NCBI GenBank assembly: GCA_963573385.1
Contig: CAUYLG010066025.1
Location: 1-64,000 of the forward strand
Direction: 5' to 3'
Source: Cacajao melanocephalus
Taxonomy: Eukaryota; Chordata; Mammalia; Primates; Pitheciidae
Length of the DNA stretch: 64,000 nucleotides
Part shown: positions 36,084-57,061 of the stretch, piece by piece
Layout of the letters: every line of letters begins with the position of its first letter
Position numbering within the stretch: the stretch's first letter is position 1
Program-made: the position numbers and the translations under genes
Notes under the pieces: model-generated
What the model was told of the DNA's origin: nothing
Database searches by the model: none
Seen by the model: only the letters and a program-made list of their open reading frames with translations

Positions 36084-36568
36084 GTCACAAGAAGAGAATG
36101 CCTTCTAGATGCAAAATCACCTCCAAACCAGACCACCTTTCTTGAATTGCCTACTTTGGCCATCAGCTGCCTTAAACGTTAACACCACATTTGAATGCCT
36201 TGTTCTACAATCCAGTGTGTTTTCCTTCAACTTTTTTACACTTTGGTGAATTATGTGCCTGCTTAACTTGAACTGTGTCAACTCCACAAAATGATTATGC
36301 ACTCTTCTGAGATAGAAGATGCTGTTCTTCTGAGAAATCCGTTACTCTCTCCTTGGAATCTGTGGATTTGAAGATGGCTCCTGCCTTCTCACGTGGGAAT
36401 CAGTGAAGTGTTTAGAAACTGCTACAAGACAAACAAGACTCCAGTGGGGTGGTCAGTAGGAGAGCACGTTCAGAGGGAAGAGCCATCTCGACAGAATCAC
36501 ACCAGACTCTATTTTCAGGATGAATTTCTTATTTCTGCCATCTTTTAAAATAAATATTTTTTTCCTTT
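36084..36568 (+). other. candidate 3'-terminal exon
   Basis: A good acceptor (GGTTTTGTTTTGCAG, cut after 36083) opens onto 485 bases of repeat-free DNA. It closes with AATAAA at 36549-36554, a cleavage zone about 15 bases on, and a GT-rich CAGTGTTTGTAAAG downstream. One forward frame from the acceptor stays open for about 32 codons and then stops. The rest would be 3' UTR. I cannot tie it to a known gene. It could end a protein gene whose upstream exons lie outside the recognisable part, or a long non-coding RNA. Chance is not excluded. Confidence 0.4.
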
Positions 36569-37536
36569 CTATGGAAATCTGGGTTCAGTGTTTGTAAAGT
36601 TCATTTTTATAAACTTTTCTATCGCTACATAATGCCTTTAAAAAAATGATTTTGTAATCTAAACATAGGTTGGATATATAAACCCTACCACATAGTTTGA
36701 GATGCCTGAAAAGACTGGTAAGTGCTTTTTTTAAGCATTGAGTAACCATTTAAGTGCCTATTGTAGCCAAGGCACTGGAGAGATCAAAGATATGTACATT
36801 GGAGTCCCTGCAAGTTCACGAGCTGTTTGGGGAGATATGGTCAGTATACATAGAGCTGTATATAAGGCTGTGTTTGAACTTTGTCCTTAAAAGTGGTAAC
36901 ATGGTGAGCAGGTCAAGGATATCTGCTAGCCGTAGAACAAGGCAGCAAATGCTGCTGAGATGGAACCAAAACAGCCTCAGAGACAGGACTAAAGACGTCA
37001 AGAGTGATTAAAAAGCCAGGGGCAGGAGACAATAATTTTGTGTTTCAGTAGGAGGCATCTTGATACACTAATTTGAGGGCTTTATTACTTTTAAGAAATT
37101 AAAAATTAAAAGGAACCTCAGTGTTCACCAGCGCATGGCTTTTGACAGCCAGCCAAGAATGGATTTCCTGTTTTTCAGTTTGTACTTTTCTATTCCTCTC
37201 AAACTGTCTGAACTCATTACTTCGCTATTCTTATTACCAAAGTGGGTTTCAAGTTGAAGGGACTCTCCTGCTCTCATTTCTTTTCTTTTCATTCTTTACT
37301 TTTGTTTTGAGCAGTCCGTTAGGCAACTCCATACTTTATCTTTCCAGCAGGAGGGCCACATTAGCTAATTTCATGGAATCCATGAAATACTGATGATTTG
37401 AAGTTGAAGGGGCCATGGTGATATAGGCTAATCCCATCATTTTATAGATAAGGAAGCTGAGCCCAGACAGGGAGAATTTCTCATCCAGCTTAATGCAGTT
37501 GGTCAGAGGCAGACTGGAGTAGAATCTATGTGTGTG
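36569..37536. other. unique DNA with old repeat scraps
   Basis: 36745-36860 has L2-antisense-like words (CCAAGGCACTGGAGAGATC). 37430-37500 has a MIR-like TTTTATAGATAAGGAAGCTGA. Nothing else was recognised. Confidence 0.4.
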
Positions 37537-37812
37537 TTTGTATTTGTTTTTGTTTTTGAGACAGAGTCTCACTCTGTCACCCAGGCTGGAGTGCAGTGGC
37601 ACAATTTCGGCTCACTGCAACCTTCGCCTCCCGAGTTCAAGCAGTTCTCCTGCCTCAGCTCAGGCCACCATGCCCAGCTAATTTTTGTATTTTTAGTAGA
37701 GATGGGGTTTTACCATGTTGGCCAGACTGGTCTTGAACTCCTGACCTTGTGATCCACCTGCCTCAGACTCCCAAACTGCTGAGATTAGAGGCGTGAGCCA
37801 CCACGCCTGGCC
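37537..37812 (-). mobile_element. AluS (antisense), short deletion
   Basis: (TTTG)n tail. About 25 bases missing between CTCAGCTCA and GGCCACCATGCC. Head CACGCCTGGCC. Confidence 0.88.
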
Positions 37813-38550
37813 AGGATCCATGTTTTCTCATTTTCACATGAGAGCTCCTTTCACAGGCTACCCTGCCTCCCTCAGAGTTGTCTTGGCCAGGAGCCAACTC
37901 TGGGTCTCTGGTGGGAGGGAAGAATTCTGCCATTGCAGATTATCAAGCCGTCTCCTACCAGAACAATATACATGGCCCTTAGTCAGTATTTGTCATCTGA
38001 GAAAGTAATGCTGGTGGTTACTGCGAGTACATAAAAGGATGCCACAGTCTGAGCTCTGATGGTGTGAGGAAGTGTGACTCCAGTGCTACTGTGTTCCCAG
38101 ATTCTACAAGTCAAGCCCTGCAGCCCATCATCACTGGCGATCAGTCTGACACCTTCCCCACTCCCACCCTAGACTGCTTTCCAGCAGGTTTTTGAAACAG
38201 CGTTTTCCAAGCTGAGCCTCATGGTGACCTTAATGTGGCAGCACTTCCCTTGAGTGTGGCTTTTGTCTATCTTGAGTTCAGTTTATGCATTAGTTGACAG
38301 GGAGCCTGCATAAGTTCGGCACAGCAGATCTCAGCTGTGGCGTGCCTTCCGCTAGTGATGGAGGGTAGCTTTGGGGGTTCTTCTCATTGGTCATCATAGT
38401 TTGGCATGTTTCCAATTAAATGGCGCAGTTGAAGGCAGAAGTCATTACCCTGACTGATTGAAGATTATGAGTTCTGCTTTATTCTGTCAGTTGGTAGTAG
38501 TCCATTTTTTTAGAAGCCCCATCTTTCTTTTCTTTCTTTTTTATTTTTAT
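37813..38550. other. unique DNA
   Basis: No recognised repeat or gene. Small frame at 37793-38008 lacks motifs. Confidence 0.4.
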
Positions 38551-38676
38551 TTATTTTTTTAAGACGAGGTTTCACCATGTTGGTCCGGCTGGTCTTGAAC
38601 TCCCGACCTCAGGTGATCCGCCCGCCTTGGCCTCCAAAGTGCTTGGATTACAGGCGTGAGCCACTACACCCGGCCT
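38551..38676 (-). mobile_element. short Alu left monomer, shared-variant family (copy B)
   Basis: Left monomer only, tail TTTATTTTTATTTATTTTTT, carrying CCAAGCACTTTGGAGGCC (sense). It lies in the T-rich tail of the next Alu, with TCTTTTCTTT on both sides. Confidence 0.87.
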
Positions 38677-38679
38677 CTT

Positions 38680-40388
<1,709 letters not shown>

Positions 40389-40401
40389 ATAGGATCCAGA
40401 G

Positions 40402-40528
40402 GCCGGGCGTAGGCTCATGCCTGTAATCCAAGCACTTTGGAGGCCAAGGCGGGCGGATCACCTGAGGTCAGGAGTTCATGACCAGCCTGACCAATATGGT
40501 GAAACCCCGTCTTTTAAAAAAAAAAAAA
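40402..40528 (+). mobile_element. short Alu left monomer, shared-variant family (copy D)
   Basis: GGCCGGGCGTAGGCTCATG head, CCAAGCACTTTGGAGGCC, ends CCCCGTCTTTT then A14. ATAGGATCCAGAG and ATAGGAACCAGAG flank it (40389, 40529). Confidence 0.9.
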
Positions 40529-40532
40529 ATAG

Positions 40533-41404
<872 letters not shown>

Positions 41405-41698
41405 GGCCAGGTATGGTGGCTCACACCTATAATCCTAGCACTTTGGGAAACTGAGGCAGGCACATCACCTGAGGTTGGGAGTTCAAGACCAGCCTGGCCA
41501 ACATGGTGAAACTCCGTCTCTATTAAAAATACAAAAACTAGCTGACTGTGGTTGCAAATGCCTGTAATCCCAGCTACTCAGGAGACTGAGGCAGTTGACT
41601 TGCTTGAACCCGGGAGGCAGAGGCTTCAGTGAGCTGAGATTGTGTCACTGCACTCCAGCCCGGGCCACAGAGTGAGACTCCATCTTAAAAGAAAAAAG
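41405..41698 (+). mobile_element. AluS (full-length)
   Basis: GGCCAGGTATGGTGGCTC head. Tail CATCTTAAAAGAAAAAAG. AAATGGAGATGGA and AAATGGAGACTAA flank it. Confidence 0.9.
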
Positions 41699-43224
41699 AA
41701 ATGGAGACTAAAGAAAACGTTATGTGTTACTTTTTCCCTGGCCCTTTTATTTCAACTTTCTCTCAAGAGTTGAGTGGATGAAATTGATTGCAGAAAATTC
41801 AAACTTTTCAAAAGAAAGTAAAACATAAAATATCATTGTAAAGAATACTTATCACAGTACAGTTAACTAGAAATAACCTAATGCTGACATAAGGAGCTGC
41901 TTAAATCATGTTGCTGTATCCAAATGAAGGAAAATAATTTTGTTTTCAAAATATATGCCTAGAAAAGAGAAAAGAGAAAAGAGAACAAAATTCCTAGCAT
42001 TGCTTGCCTCCAGATGGTAATTACAACTCTTCTTTTTCCTTTCAGCATTTTCTCCGATGAAAATGTAATAGTGTAGTAAAAAGAAACAATAGAAGTTACT
42101 TGAATAGCAAAAGATAATGGTCAGAATATGATGCTACAAGAAACAAAAAACAGAATTTTAAACTTCTATGCATAGAAAAAGCCTGGTACAAAACAGACCA
42201 AGATGTGGAAAGTGATTATTTATTTTACAATGTTGTGTCTTTTCCAAATTTTCCATAAACAACATGTATTACTTTCATAATCAGGAAGAAAAAAGTATAT
42301 TTTTGAGGACATCATTGTTGGAAGTGTTAGTACTTCCTTCAAACATAATTTAGTGCACACACACACACATTTTTTAAAAGTTATCCAGGGTTGGGGAAAT
42401 GAAGTCACTTAGATTTATGAAAACACAAGTTATTATGAATCAATGAAAATCAGTGAGTTCATACAGAAATTGTGATTGTTTTCATTGTGCAGGACAGAGC
42501 ACTGATCACTCCGTGTATAAGATCTAACCTCCTTTTGTATAGGTGCTCACAGTGACAGCATGGGGAAATCAAAAGGAAGAATGGATTTTGATTCTTCCCA
42601 CATAGAGAAATGGAAGCCTAGGGTATTCATGCTCTGGGGTCCCACCCAGGTTAGAAAAAAACCCACTGTTTTTCCATGCCCAGCTGCTCCAAGCAAAGCT
42701 TTCATTCAGGGTGTTACTACTTCAGTTAGAATTCCAACTCAGTGAAATGTATTGACCCTCTTTTTCCAACTCCCACCGCCCCCGAGGCCAACAACTCCAA
42801 AAGAAGGGAGTATTCCAGTAGCTGAGGATGCTCATACGGCCGCCCCCATGAAGCCAATCAAGATTCCATTTCAGTTTCTGACAAGATGTTGACATGGTTT
42901 CCTTGGTTTCTTTACGCTGTCCACAGTGTGGTACTATTGTGGGTTGCCACTCCAGAACAGAAGAAGCAGAGCAGATATTTTGTCAAAGTAAGCCTGTTTT
43001 GAAGAAGGGTGAATTAAGAAGCTAAGGGTGACTTTGTCCAAGCTGCAGACACTTTTCAGCAACAGGTTGAAAAGGTAGTTCGGCCAGTTTCAACCAGGTT
43101 GCACAGATATCTTCAGCTCCTGTTTTTGTCCTGATGTTAGCTGCTTGAGCAAAAAGACTCAGCAACCGGACTTCCTACAACCTAGAGTTTAGCAGGGAAG
43201 AAAATTAAATAGTAACGATGAAGG
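41699..43224. other. unique DNA
   Basis: 1.5 kb with no clear repeat. (CA)n of six units at 42357-42370. A 61-codon frame at 42560-42745 has no motif. Confidence 0.4.
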
Positions 43225-43435
43225 GTTATTTATGCTACACCATTGCTTCTCAAATGGTAATGTACAGATTGCCTGGGGATTGTATTTTAACAGATTCTGA
43301 CTACATGAAGATGGGAGCAATGATTCTGTATTTCCAACAAGCTCCCTGGTGCTGGTGCTTCTGGTGGGTGGACCCCACAGGAGCAAGGTGCTGTATCTTA
43401 AGGAAGTACAGATTGCTAGGTAAGAGTGAGCACTA
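43225..43435 (+). mobile_element. MER5-like hAT remnant (weak)
   Basis: CATTGCTTCTCAAATGGTAATG, TGCCTGGGGATTGTATTTTA and TTTCCAACAAGCTCCCTGG resemble the MER5A order. Degenerate, no intact terminal repeat at the right. Confidence 0.5.
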
Positions 43436-43528
43436 GAAACATTAAACTCGTGGTGGGAGGAAGGGTTCTTGAAGGAAATGACCTTTAAGAGTAAACCCCA
43501 AGGATGAGTAAGAGCTTAGCAGAGAGGG

Positions 43529-43808
43529 TGGGGCGCCATGGCTCACACCTGTAATCCCAGCACTTTGGAAGACCAAGGCAGGAGGATCACCTGAGGTCCG
43601 GAGTTTGAGACCAGCTTGGCCAACATGGTGAAATCCTGTCTCTACTAAAAACGCAAAAATTAGCCAGGCGTGGTGGTGTGTGCCTATAATCCCAGCTACT
43701 TGGGAGGCTGAGGCAAGAGAATCGCTTGAATCTGAGAGGTTGCAATGAGAAAGATCACACCATTGCACTCTAGCCTGGGCAACTGAGTGAGACTCTGTCT
43801 CAAAAAAA
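43529..43808 (+). mobile_element. AluS (right arm shortened)
   Basis: CTTAGCAGAGAGG on both sides (43516-43528, about 43810) is an exact target duplication. Head TGGGGCGCCATGGCTC. About 20 bases missing before GGTTGCAATGAG. Confidence 0.92.
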
Positions 43809-44085
43809 ACTTAGCAGAGAGGAGTGGCTGAGGTATGTCCAGTAGACCTGTGAAGTTGCTGCAGGAGTCCAGGAGAGATAGGTGTCCTGGAGTGTGGTAA
43901 TGGAAATGAATTCAGAGAAGAAGCTACATTGGGGTCATAATTATCAGTTCATATACATAAACTTCAGTGAGTGACTGGTTATGGCGGGGGGCAGTAAGGA
44001 ACAGGAAGGAGTTGAGGATTATACCACAATACAACTGGGTGATGGAACCCTTTACTAGGGTGGAGGCACAGGGGATAAAACAAGC
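43809..44085 (-). mobile_element. ancient LINE-like repeat, antisense
   Basis: GAAGTTGCTGCAGGAGTCCAGG and GGAAGGAGTTGAGGATTATA repeat the style of the old antisense repeat at 9.5-10.3 kb. The adjacent 43440-43515 belongs to it too. Confidence 0.4.
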
Positions 44086-44778
44086 TTGTTATAGCCTGAT
44101 GGGTTCTTCTTGCCTGCTGCCCAGAAAAGCCAATGCACTGAGAATGGCCGGAGTGTTGCAGCAGAGAAATAATTTAATAATCACAATACCAGCCAGGCAG
44201 AAGAACTGGAAATCATTCTCAAATCTGCCTCCCCTAGAATTCAGAGGCTAGAGTTTTTAAAGGCAAGTTGGGTGGGCAGGTGGCTAGGGAATGGGGAATA
44301 CTGATTGAGTTGGGGATGAAATCAAATCATAAAGGGTTGAAGCTATCTTCTTGCATTAAGTCAGTTCCTGGGTGAGGGTCACAAGACCAGTTGGGTCAGT
44401 TTCTTGGTTATCAGTTCCCAGCTGAGTGGCACCAGCTGGTCCATCAAAATACATAGTCTGAAAGATACCTCAAACACCAGTTTTAGGTTTTACAATAGTG
44501 ATGTTATCTATAGGAGCAACTAGGGATGTTACAAATCTTGTGACTTCCAGCTACATGACTCCTGAACCATACTTATGACCTTGCGGCTAATTTGTTAGTT
44601 TTATGAAGGCATTTTGGTCCCTGTGTGATGAGGGGGTTAGTTTTGGGAAGGAACTCTTATCATCTTTGTTTTAAAGCTAAACCATAAACTAAATTTCTCC
44701 CATAGTTTTCTTGCCCTACACCCAGGAATGAGCAACGATGGTTAGCTTGTGAGGTTAGAAGCAAAATGGAATCAGCAA
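44086..44778 (-). mobile_element. MER4-type ERV LTR (antisense, solo)
   Basis: Antisense order matches MER4-group LTRs: GATGGGTTCTTCTTGCCTGC (LTR end), AGAGTTTTTAAAGGCAAG (a TATA-like TTTAAAAAC on the minus strand near 44255), CCTGGGTGAGGGTCACAAGA, TTTTACAATAGTGATGTTAT, then CACCCAGGAATGAGCAACG and AGGTTAGAAGCAAAATGG (LTR start). No gag, pol or env is next to it. It is a solo LTR whose own promoter would point to the minus strand. Confidence 0.72.
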
Positions 44779-45477
44779 TCCTGGATTTCTGTCACTATCA
44801 TAATCTTTGCAAAGATGGTTTCAAGCTTAAGGACACTGTGGAGTCTAGTTGTGGACAAAGAGTTGCAGGAAGCTGAGGTGTCCATGGGGGGACACCCCCA
44901 GTGGGCAATTGTTATTTGGGCCTGGTGGTTAAGAAGGATCAGACCGGAGGTTAGAATGTAGGCACCAACGCAGAGATCATGGAAAACATGGGTGTGGATA
45001 AGGACCAAGAAGAACGTGGTAGAGTGAGAGGAGAGGCTGTCAAAGCTGCAGACCTGAGGAGCACCCACTCATAAGGGGTGGGCAGGGGAAGATGAGGACT
45101 CTGTAAGGGGCAGCCACTGTAAATGGTCCTGCTTTGGATAGCTGTCAGCACCACTCTCGCCCCCAGCCTATTAAGTATTTTACATACATTATCCTAGTAA
45201 GTAAGTGGGATACATATTGTTCCTCTTTTATAGCTGGAGAAATGTATCAACAGTACAGCAAACCTACTCTTATTCCAACAGCTTGGCTGCCTTTCACCTG
45301 GTATGTTTGCAGGGCCTCCAACCAGCCCTCACTCACCCCACAGCTAAGCTGCCCAATTCTGAGATTCTAGAAGCCGCTTACAGCTGGTTTTTTTTTTTCC
45401 CTGATTTTTCTTCATTGTTATCAGTCCTATGGCTAACAATAATGCCTAACACATAGCAGTTCCACATACAGATGTTA
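44779..45477. other. unique DNA with weak MIR-like part
   Basis: 45170-45260 (TAAGTATTTTACATACATTA, TAGCTGGAGAAATG) is MIR-like. Nothing else was recognised. Confidence 0.4.
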
Positions 45478-45581
45478 TTTTTGTTATTATTATTATTATT
45501 TTTGAGACAGAGTCTCGCTCTATCACCAGGCTGGAGTGCAGTGGTGCGATCCCGACTCACTGCAACTTCCGTTTTCCGGTT
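45478..45581 (-). mobile_element. Alu right-arm fragment (antisense)
   Basis: (TTATTA)n tail, GAGACAGAGTCTCGCTC to CTTCCGTTTTCCGG, cut off by the T-tail of the next Alu. Confidence 0.83.
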
Positions 45582-46195
<614 letters not shown>

Positions 46196-46199
46196 CACA

Positions 46200-46312
46200 G
46201 GTGTTATTCTTAATGTTTCACATATGTTAACTTGTTTAATCCTTACAACAACCCTATTAAATATATTTATTATCTTCATTTTATAGATGAAGAAATTGAG
46301 GTCTAATGTTGC
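46200..46312 (-). mobile_element. MIR SINE
   Basis: TTAATCCTTACAACAACCC, ATTATCTTCATTTTATAGATG and AAGAAATTGAGG are the antisense MIR core. Confidence 0.78.
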
Positions 46313-46324
46313 AAGCTGTTGTCA

Positions 46325-46890
46325 AAAGACAAAGGTATAACAAACTTAGTTTAAAGATTTCAATTGGCTTTATCTGCAATTCTAGAATCAGGCAACACTT
46401 CATTCCATAAAACCGAGTAAGTCCCAAAGAGCTGAGCAGAAGAGCTGAGCTTTATGTACAGAGAAGGGCTGAAGAAAGCAGAAGCAAGGAACAGAGAGTA
46501 TTAGTCACTTTTAGACAGAACAATAGAAATGTAACTGTTTAGTAACATCGGGTTACTTCCGGCTATCTTTTTTGATTAGGATTAAAGCAGAGGAACTTCC
46601 CTCACATACTGATTGAAGATTGAAACTGGCCTCTTTGGGAAACCGGTTGTTGTCTGTCTCTCCCATTTCTTGGAAGATCGGAAAACAGTTTAGGTTTGGT
46701 GATCTGGAACTTTAACATGGCTGACTCCATTTTGATTTTTAGCTGGTCTGTTGGGGCCTAATGCAGGAGCTTATTCCGAAACAATGGCCTCCTATAATGT
46801 TTTATTTAACACTGTTAAGTAGAGGACATACGGGTTTTAAATCCAGGGGAGTCCGACTTTAGGGTTGAGGTCTGTCACTGAGGCTCCATG
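46325..46890 (-). mobile_element. LTR-like ERV remnant (uncertain)
   Basis: GATTTCAATTGGCTTTATC, TAGAATCAGGCAACACTTCA, ACATGGCTGACTCCATTTTG and GGGGCCTAATGCAGGAGC are phrases I associate with an antisense ERV LTR. Family not fixed. Confidence 0.45.
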
Positions 46891-47978
46891 GCATGTTTCT
46901 GATGTAAAATCCCTCACCTTACCCACTGTCTTGTAGTCTTAGCTTCTTGACCACCCCTTCAACCTTTCAGTGCCTATAGCTGTTCCCAGGCCCGAAAGGT
47001 CACATGGTTCTCATAATACCTTCCATTAATCCAATAGATATCTGAAAATGAGGCCAGAGGCCATGTAGAGAATCCTAAACCTACTGCCTGGGCATGGGCA
47101 GGGTCTGTGGTTCTGAATGGCTCAGAATGAATTTCCTCCCATCCCTGGGATCCCAGCTCCCCTCTCCCCCCAGCCCCCACCCAGACAGCCTTGGAATTGC
47201 TAATCCCCTGCCTTAGGGGCAGACTATCAGGCCCAAAGGTAGTTCTTTCATTTTCTTTTTTTTTGTGACACCTCAATGCCCTCATGCAATAAAAGGGTCT
47301 GGCTTGATTTTCCTGAGTTGCCCAAGGGGGCTGGCACCTGCGTTTCTCAGGTAGGGTGCAGCACTTCCTGCTCTCTGCTAGCGTTTCTGAAGCGTGGAGT
47401 CAGAATGGGATTTTCAAGTGTTACATTGCATGTGCATAGACAGTGCAGGTCCCGGAGAAAGCATCATCCCATCTCACCTCCCTCTACCTGAAACTTTCAC
47501 CCCTCTCAGCTCAGCCCCAGGGGCAGGTCGTGGAGGCACTGTCTCTCCTCCCTCCCTCCAGAGGTGTGCACTCTCTGCTTCCCACAGCAACCTTTGCTCA
47601 TCCCCATTATCACAACTGTACAGAACTTTCATGTCTTTTCCAGGGGCCGCAGAAGCTTTACTGGGCAAGATCACTTGTTTGTTTAAGTTTGATCCCTAAC
47701 ATCTTGCACAAAAAGGTGCTAAGTAAATGTTCATTCACTGAAAATTGGTTTGTAAAAAAAAGTCTTGTGAGAGATCAGCTTTTTTTTGTTTTGTTTTGTT
47801 TTGTTTTGTAATTTTAGTCTCTAGGTATTGAGTTTGTTTAAAGGAAGGTAAAACTGTCTGACCTGGAGCTCTAAAGTCTTAGTAGGTGAATTTCATGTGA
47901 CAGTCACACAGTGCCCCTCGCTTAGAAGAGCCCTGCACATGGTTTGATGCTCTGCTCTTGTATTGAAATTCTTAGTAA
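46891..47978. other. unique DNA
   Basis: Repeat-poor. Frames at 47276-47491, 47394-47699 and 47443-47811 overlap in three phases of the same C-rich stretch, typical of chance. (GTTTT)n at 47786-47808. Confidence 0.4.
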
Positions 47979-50100
<2,122 letters not shown>

Positions 50101-50130
50101 CAAATGATCAGTGTCTAGTGCTCCATGACT

Positions 50131-50417
50131 GTTTTTTTTTTTTTTGGGGGGTGAAGTCTGACTCTGTTGCCCAGGCTGGAGTGCAATGGTACAATGCAAC
50201 CTCCACCTCCCAGGTTCAAGCAATTCTCCTGCCTCAGCCTCCCAAGTAGCAGTGACTACAGGCATGCACCACCACGCCTGGCTAATTTTTGTATTTTTAG
50301 CAGAGACAAGGTTTCACCAAGTTGCCCAGGCTGGTTTTGAACTCTTGACTTCAGGTGATTCACCCACCTCGGCCTCCCAAAATGATGGGATTACAGATGT
50401 GAGCTACTGCCGCCTGC
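50131..50417 (-). mobile_element. AluS (antisense, full-length)
   Basis: GTGCTCCATGACT on both sides (50118, 50419) is an exact target duplication. Head ACTGCCGCCTGCC. Confidence 0.94.
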
Positions 50418-52477
<2,060 letters not shown>

Positions 52478-52479
52478 AA

Positions 52480-52609
52480 ATTTTATTTTAAATAGAGGCA
52501 GAGTTTCACCATGTTGCTCAGGCTGGTCTTGAACTCCTGGCTCAAGTAATCCTCCTGCCTCAGCCTCCCAAAATGCTGTGATTATAGGTGTAAGCCACCA
52601 TGCCTGGCT
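52480..52609 (-). mobile_element. Alu monomer (antisense, FLAM-like)
   Basis: One monomer, AGAGGCAGAGTTTCACC to CATGCCTGGCTG. The preceding full Alu inserted in its tail. Confidence 0.77.
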
Positions 52610-53599
52610 GGGAGGTATCTAGTATGCATCAGGCCCTGCATTTAATCCTCAGAATCAACCTGTGAGGCACGTTATCACAGAATTAAGGAACAAACAGGTT
52701 AGTTACTTATCCAAGTAAGTTTTTCTAGCAAAAAAGCGGCACTGAAATGCATATGCATCCTGCTCTTCACAACCTTCTAAGGCCTCCCTTCTGATAAACT
52801 CTACTGTTGAACTGTGGGCTTTCCAGGTCAGTCTTCTCTACTAGGTTCTGAGTTCTTTCGAAGGACTGTGTCTTCAGTGCACACATTAGGCACTCCACAG
52901 ATGTCAGATTATTTCTCTCCCTTTCCTAACCCCTGCCCATCACTAAACATAGGCTGGAAGATGGTTATCTAATGAAGTGCTTTGCATTCTTTCTTCATCA
53001 CTCGAGGATTTGTGTTTATGCCCATTTTTTATTGACGAAGTAATATCAACACACAAGATATGAATAATACAAAGCAGTAAGTACATTAAGTGCTTAGTTC
53101 GGCGGTAGAGAAAAGGAGATTAATGAGGGCAGAAATAGACATGGTAGAAATAGATTCCAAGAAAGAGGTGAGATCTTGAGCCATGGAGGTTGAACAGAAT
53201 TTAGATATTAATCTGTCCTTTCAGACCACAAACAGGCTCCTATGCCATGGCAGGACTGGTGCTGGGGATGCGAAATGGGGTGGGGTGAGGAATCAAGATA
53301 AACAAATGAGAGACTAGAGAAGGATATTTGGGACCAATTCTAGTGCTTTCTGTGGAAGTAAGAAACCGAGGCTCAGAGCTGTCACATGAAGAACATTGAG
53401 TCCTCTTGAGAGATCATGCAGTGGGAAGAACTGACCTTTCTTCTTCCCCCAAAGAATTATTTTGTTTTATTTCTTTTTTTTTTAAGATTAGTCAAGTGCA
53501 GTAGTGAGGGAAGGGAGCAGAACAAGGAGTTCCATCTGTAAATGACTGTGAACAACTGAGATAACTCGCTATCTTTGGACTAGCCCCCTCCCCCACCAA
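52610..53599. other. unique DNA and old repeat scraps
   Basis: 52840-52925 has L2-like words (TTCGAAGGACTGTGTCTTC, TAGGCACTCCACAGATG). 53100-53200 resembles the old antisense repeat. No gene was recognised. Confidence 0.4.
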
Positions 53600-55685
<2,086 letters not shown>

Positions 55686-55686
55686 G

Positions 55687-55763
55687 CAATTTAATAATTA
55701 AACTATTCATTAAGTGAATAGTTAATTCTTAAACAATTTAATAATTAAACTATTCATTAAGTG
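55687..55763. repeat. 30-bp direct repeat with inverted spacer
   Basis: The 30-base unit starting CAATTTAATAATTAAACTA occurs identically at 55687-55716 and 55734-55763. The 17 bases between (AATAGTTAATTCTTAAA) are close to the inverse of the unit's middle. Confidence 0.93.
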
Positions 55764-55930
55764 CTTAGTATATGCCAGGCACTATGATAAGTGCTTTATA
55801 TGAATTATTTCACTTAGTTCTCACATCATTCCCAAAAGGTACTTACAGAGGAGGAAATTGAGCTTTACAGAGGTTAAGTAATTTGTGCGGCTTTACACGT
55901 AGTGAACAAGGATTCAAATCCAGGCTATTC
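55755..55930 (-). mobile_element. MIR SINE
   Basis: GTGCTTAGTATATGCCAGGC, GATAAGTGCTTTATATGAA, GAGGAAATTGAGC and GAGGTTAAGTAATTTG in antisense order. Well preserved for its age. Confidence 0.85.
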
Positions 55931-56280
55931 ATTCAACCGGTATATAATGACTGCCTATGAACCAGGCATGAAAGGTAGAGGATAAACACTGCCAGTCCCT
56001 GCTTTCCTGATGATTATGATCTGTGGCTTTTTGATTCCAAAGTCCATGGTTTTGGCAATGACACTATACTATTTCTCTAAAGCTGTGCAAAAGGGAGTAC
56101 ATTTTCAAAGGCAATTCCTCCTAATAGAAAACTGGCACCCTGGGCAGGTGTCTTTATTCCCCAATCTCCCTTTCCCTGTACTTAAAAAAATCAAATTTCT
56201 GTTGTGTGTTCAGATCAATTCCGTGCCTTTAAGATGTATAAAAAACATCTGGAAGAATAGGCTGTGATAAAAGACAAGCG

Positions 56281-56385
56281 CTCCAGCCCTAGCTAGCTCA
56301 TTCACTAGCTGCCTGACCTTGGGCAAATAACTCCTCTCAGCCTTAATTTTCCTGTCTGAAAAGTGGATATATTACTACTGTATGT
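56281..56385 (+). mobile_element. MIR SINE
   Basis: TTCACTAGCTGCCTGACC, TTGGGCAAATAACTCC, then TTTTCCTGTCTGAAAAGTGG. Confidence 0.82.
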
Positions 56386-57061
56386 GCTTGCAAGGAAAAC
56401 TGATATGATAAGCCCACCATATAGTTCTCGTTAAAGGGACGCTGTGTCACGGAGTCTTGTTTGTCTAGGCGCTTCTGTAACAGTGACATTGCTTGTACAG
56501 TCGTATTTGTGCACTTTAAAAGTGTATGCAGTCTGATTGATCCCTGTGTCTCGGAATATGTGCTAAATACTGAGTTGGTGAATGAACGAACGACAAAAGG
56601 CAAGGTTTGTCTCTAATTAAGACGTTCAGATGGGGAGACCGTCCATTACCCAGGACATCGATAAAATCCCCCCCGCTAATCAAGTTACCACTTCAAGTTC
56701 CAGTGAACTTAAACTACATAATGGACAAATGAAGCGCATTTTGAGATTCGATAAAACGCTGGATTTGAAGCCTTTGTAAAAGGAACATCCTCTCCCAACC
56801 TGGGCCTGCTGCCGGGTATCGGAGACAGCCCACGCCCACACTGCAGAGGCCGGCGCCGAGCCCCCGCTACGCCCTCTCTTCCTGGTTTTTCCCGGTAACC
56901 CGCCCCTCCGGCGACACGTGACAGGGGTGCCCGGCTGGACCCAGCCGCTGATTGGTCGGGCTGCGGAACGCCTCGCGATTGGCCCAAAGCCGGCGGGCCC
57001 CCGCCTCCCTCCTCCTCCTCGCCGCGGCCCACGTGAGGGGGGCGAGTCACGCGATTTCCGG

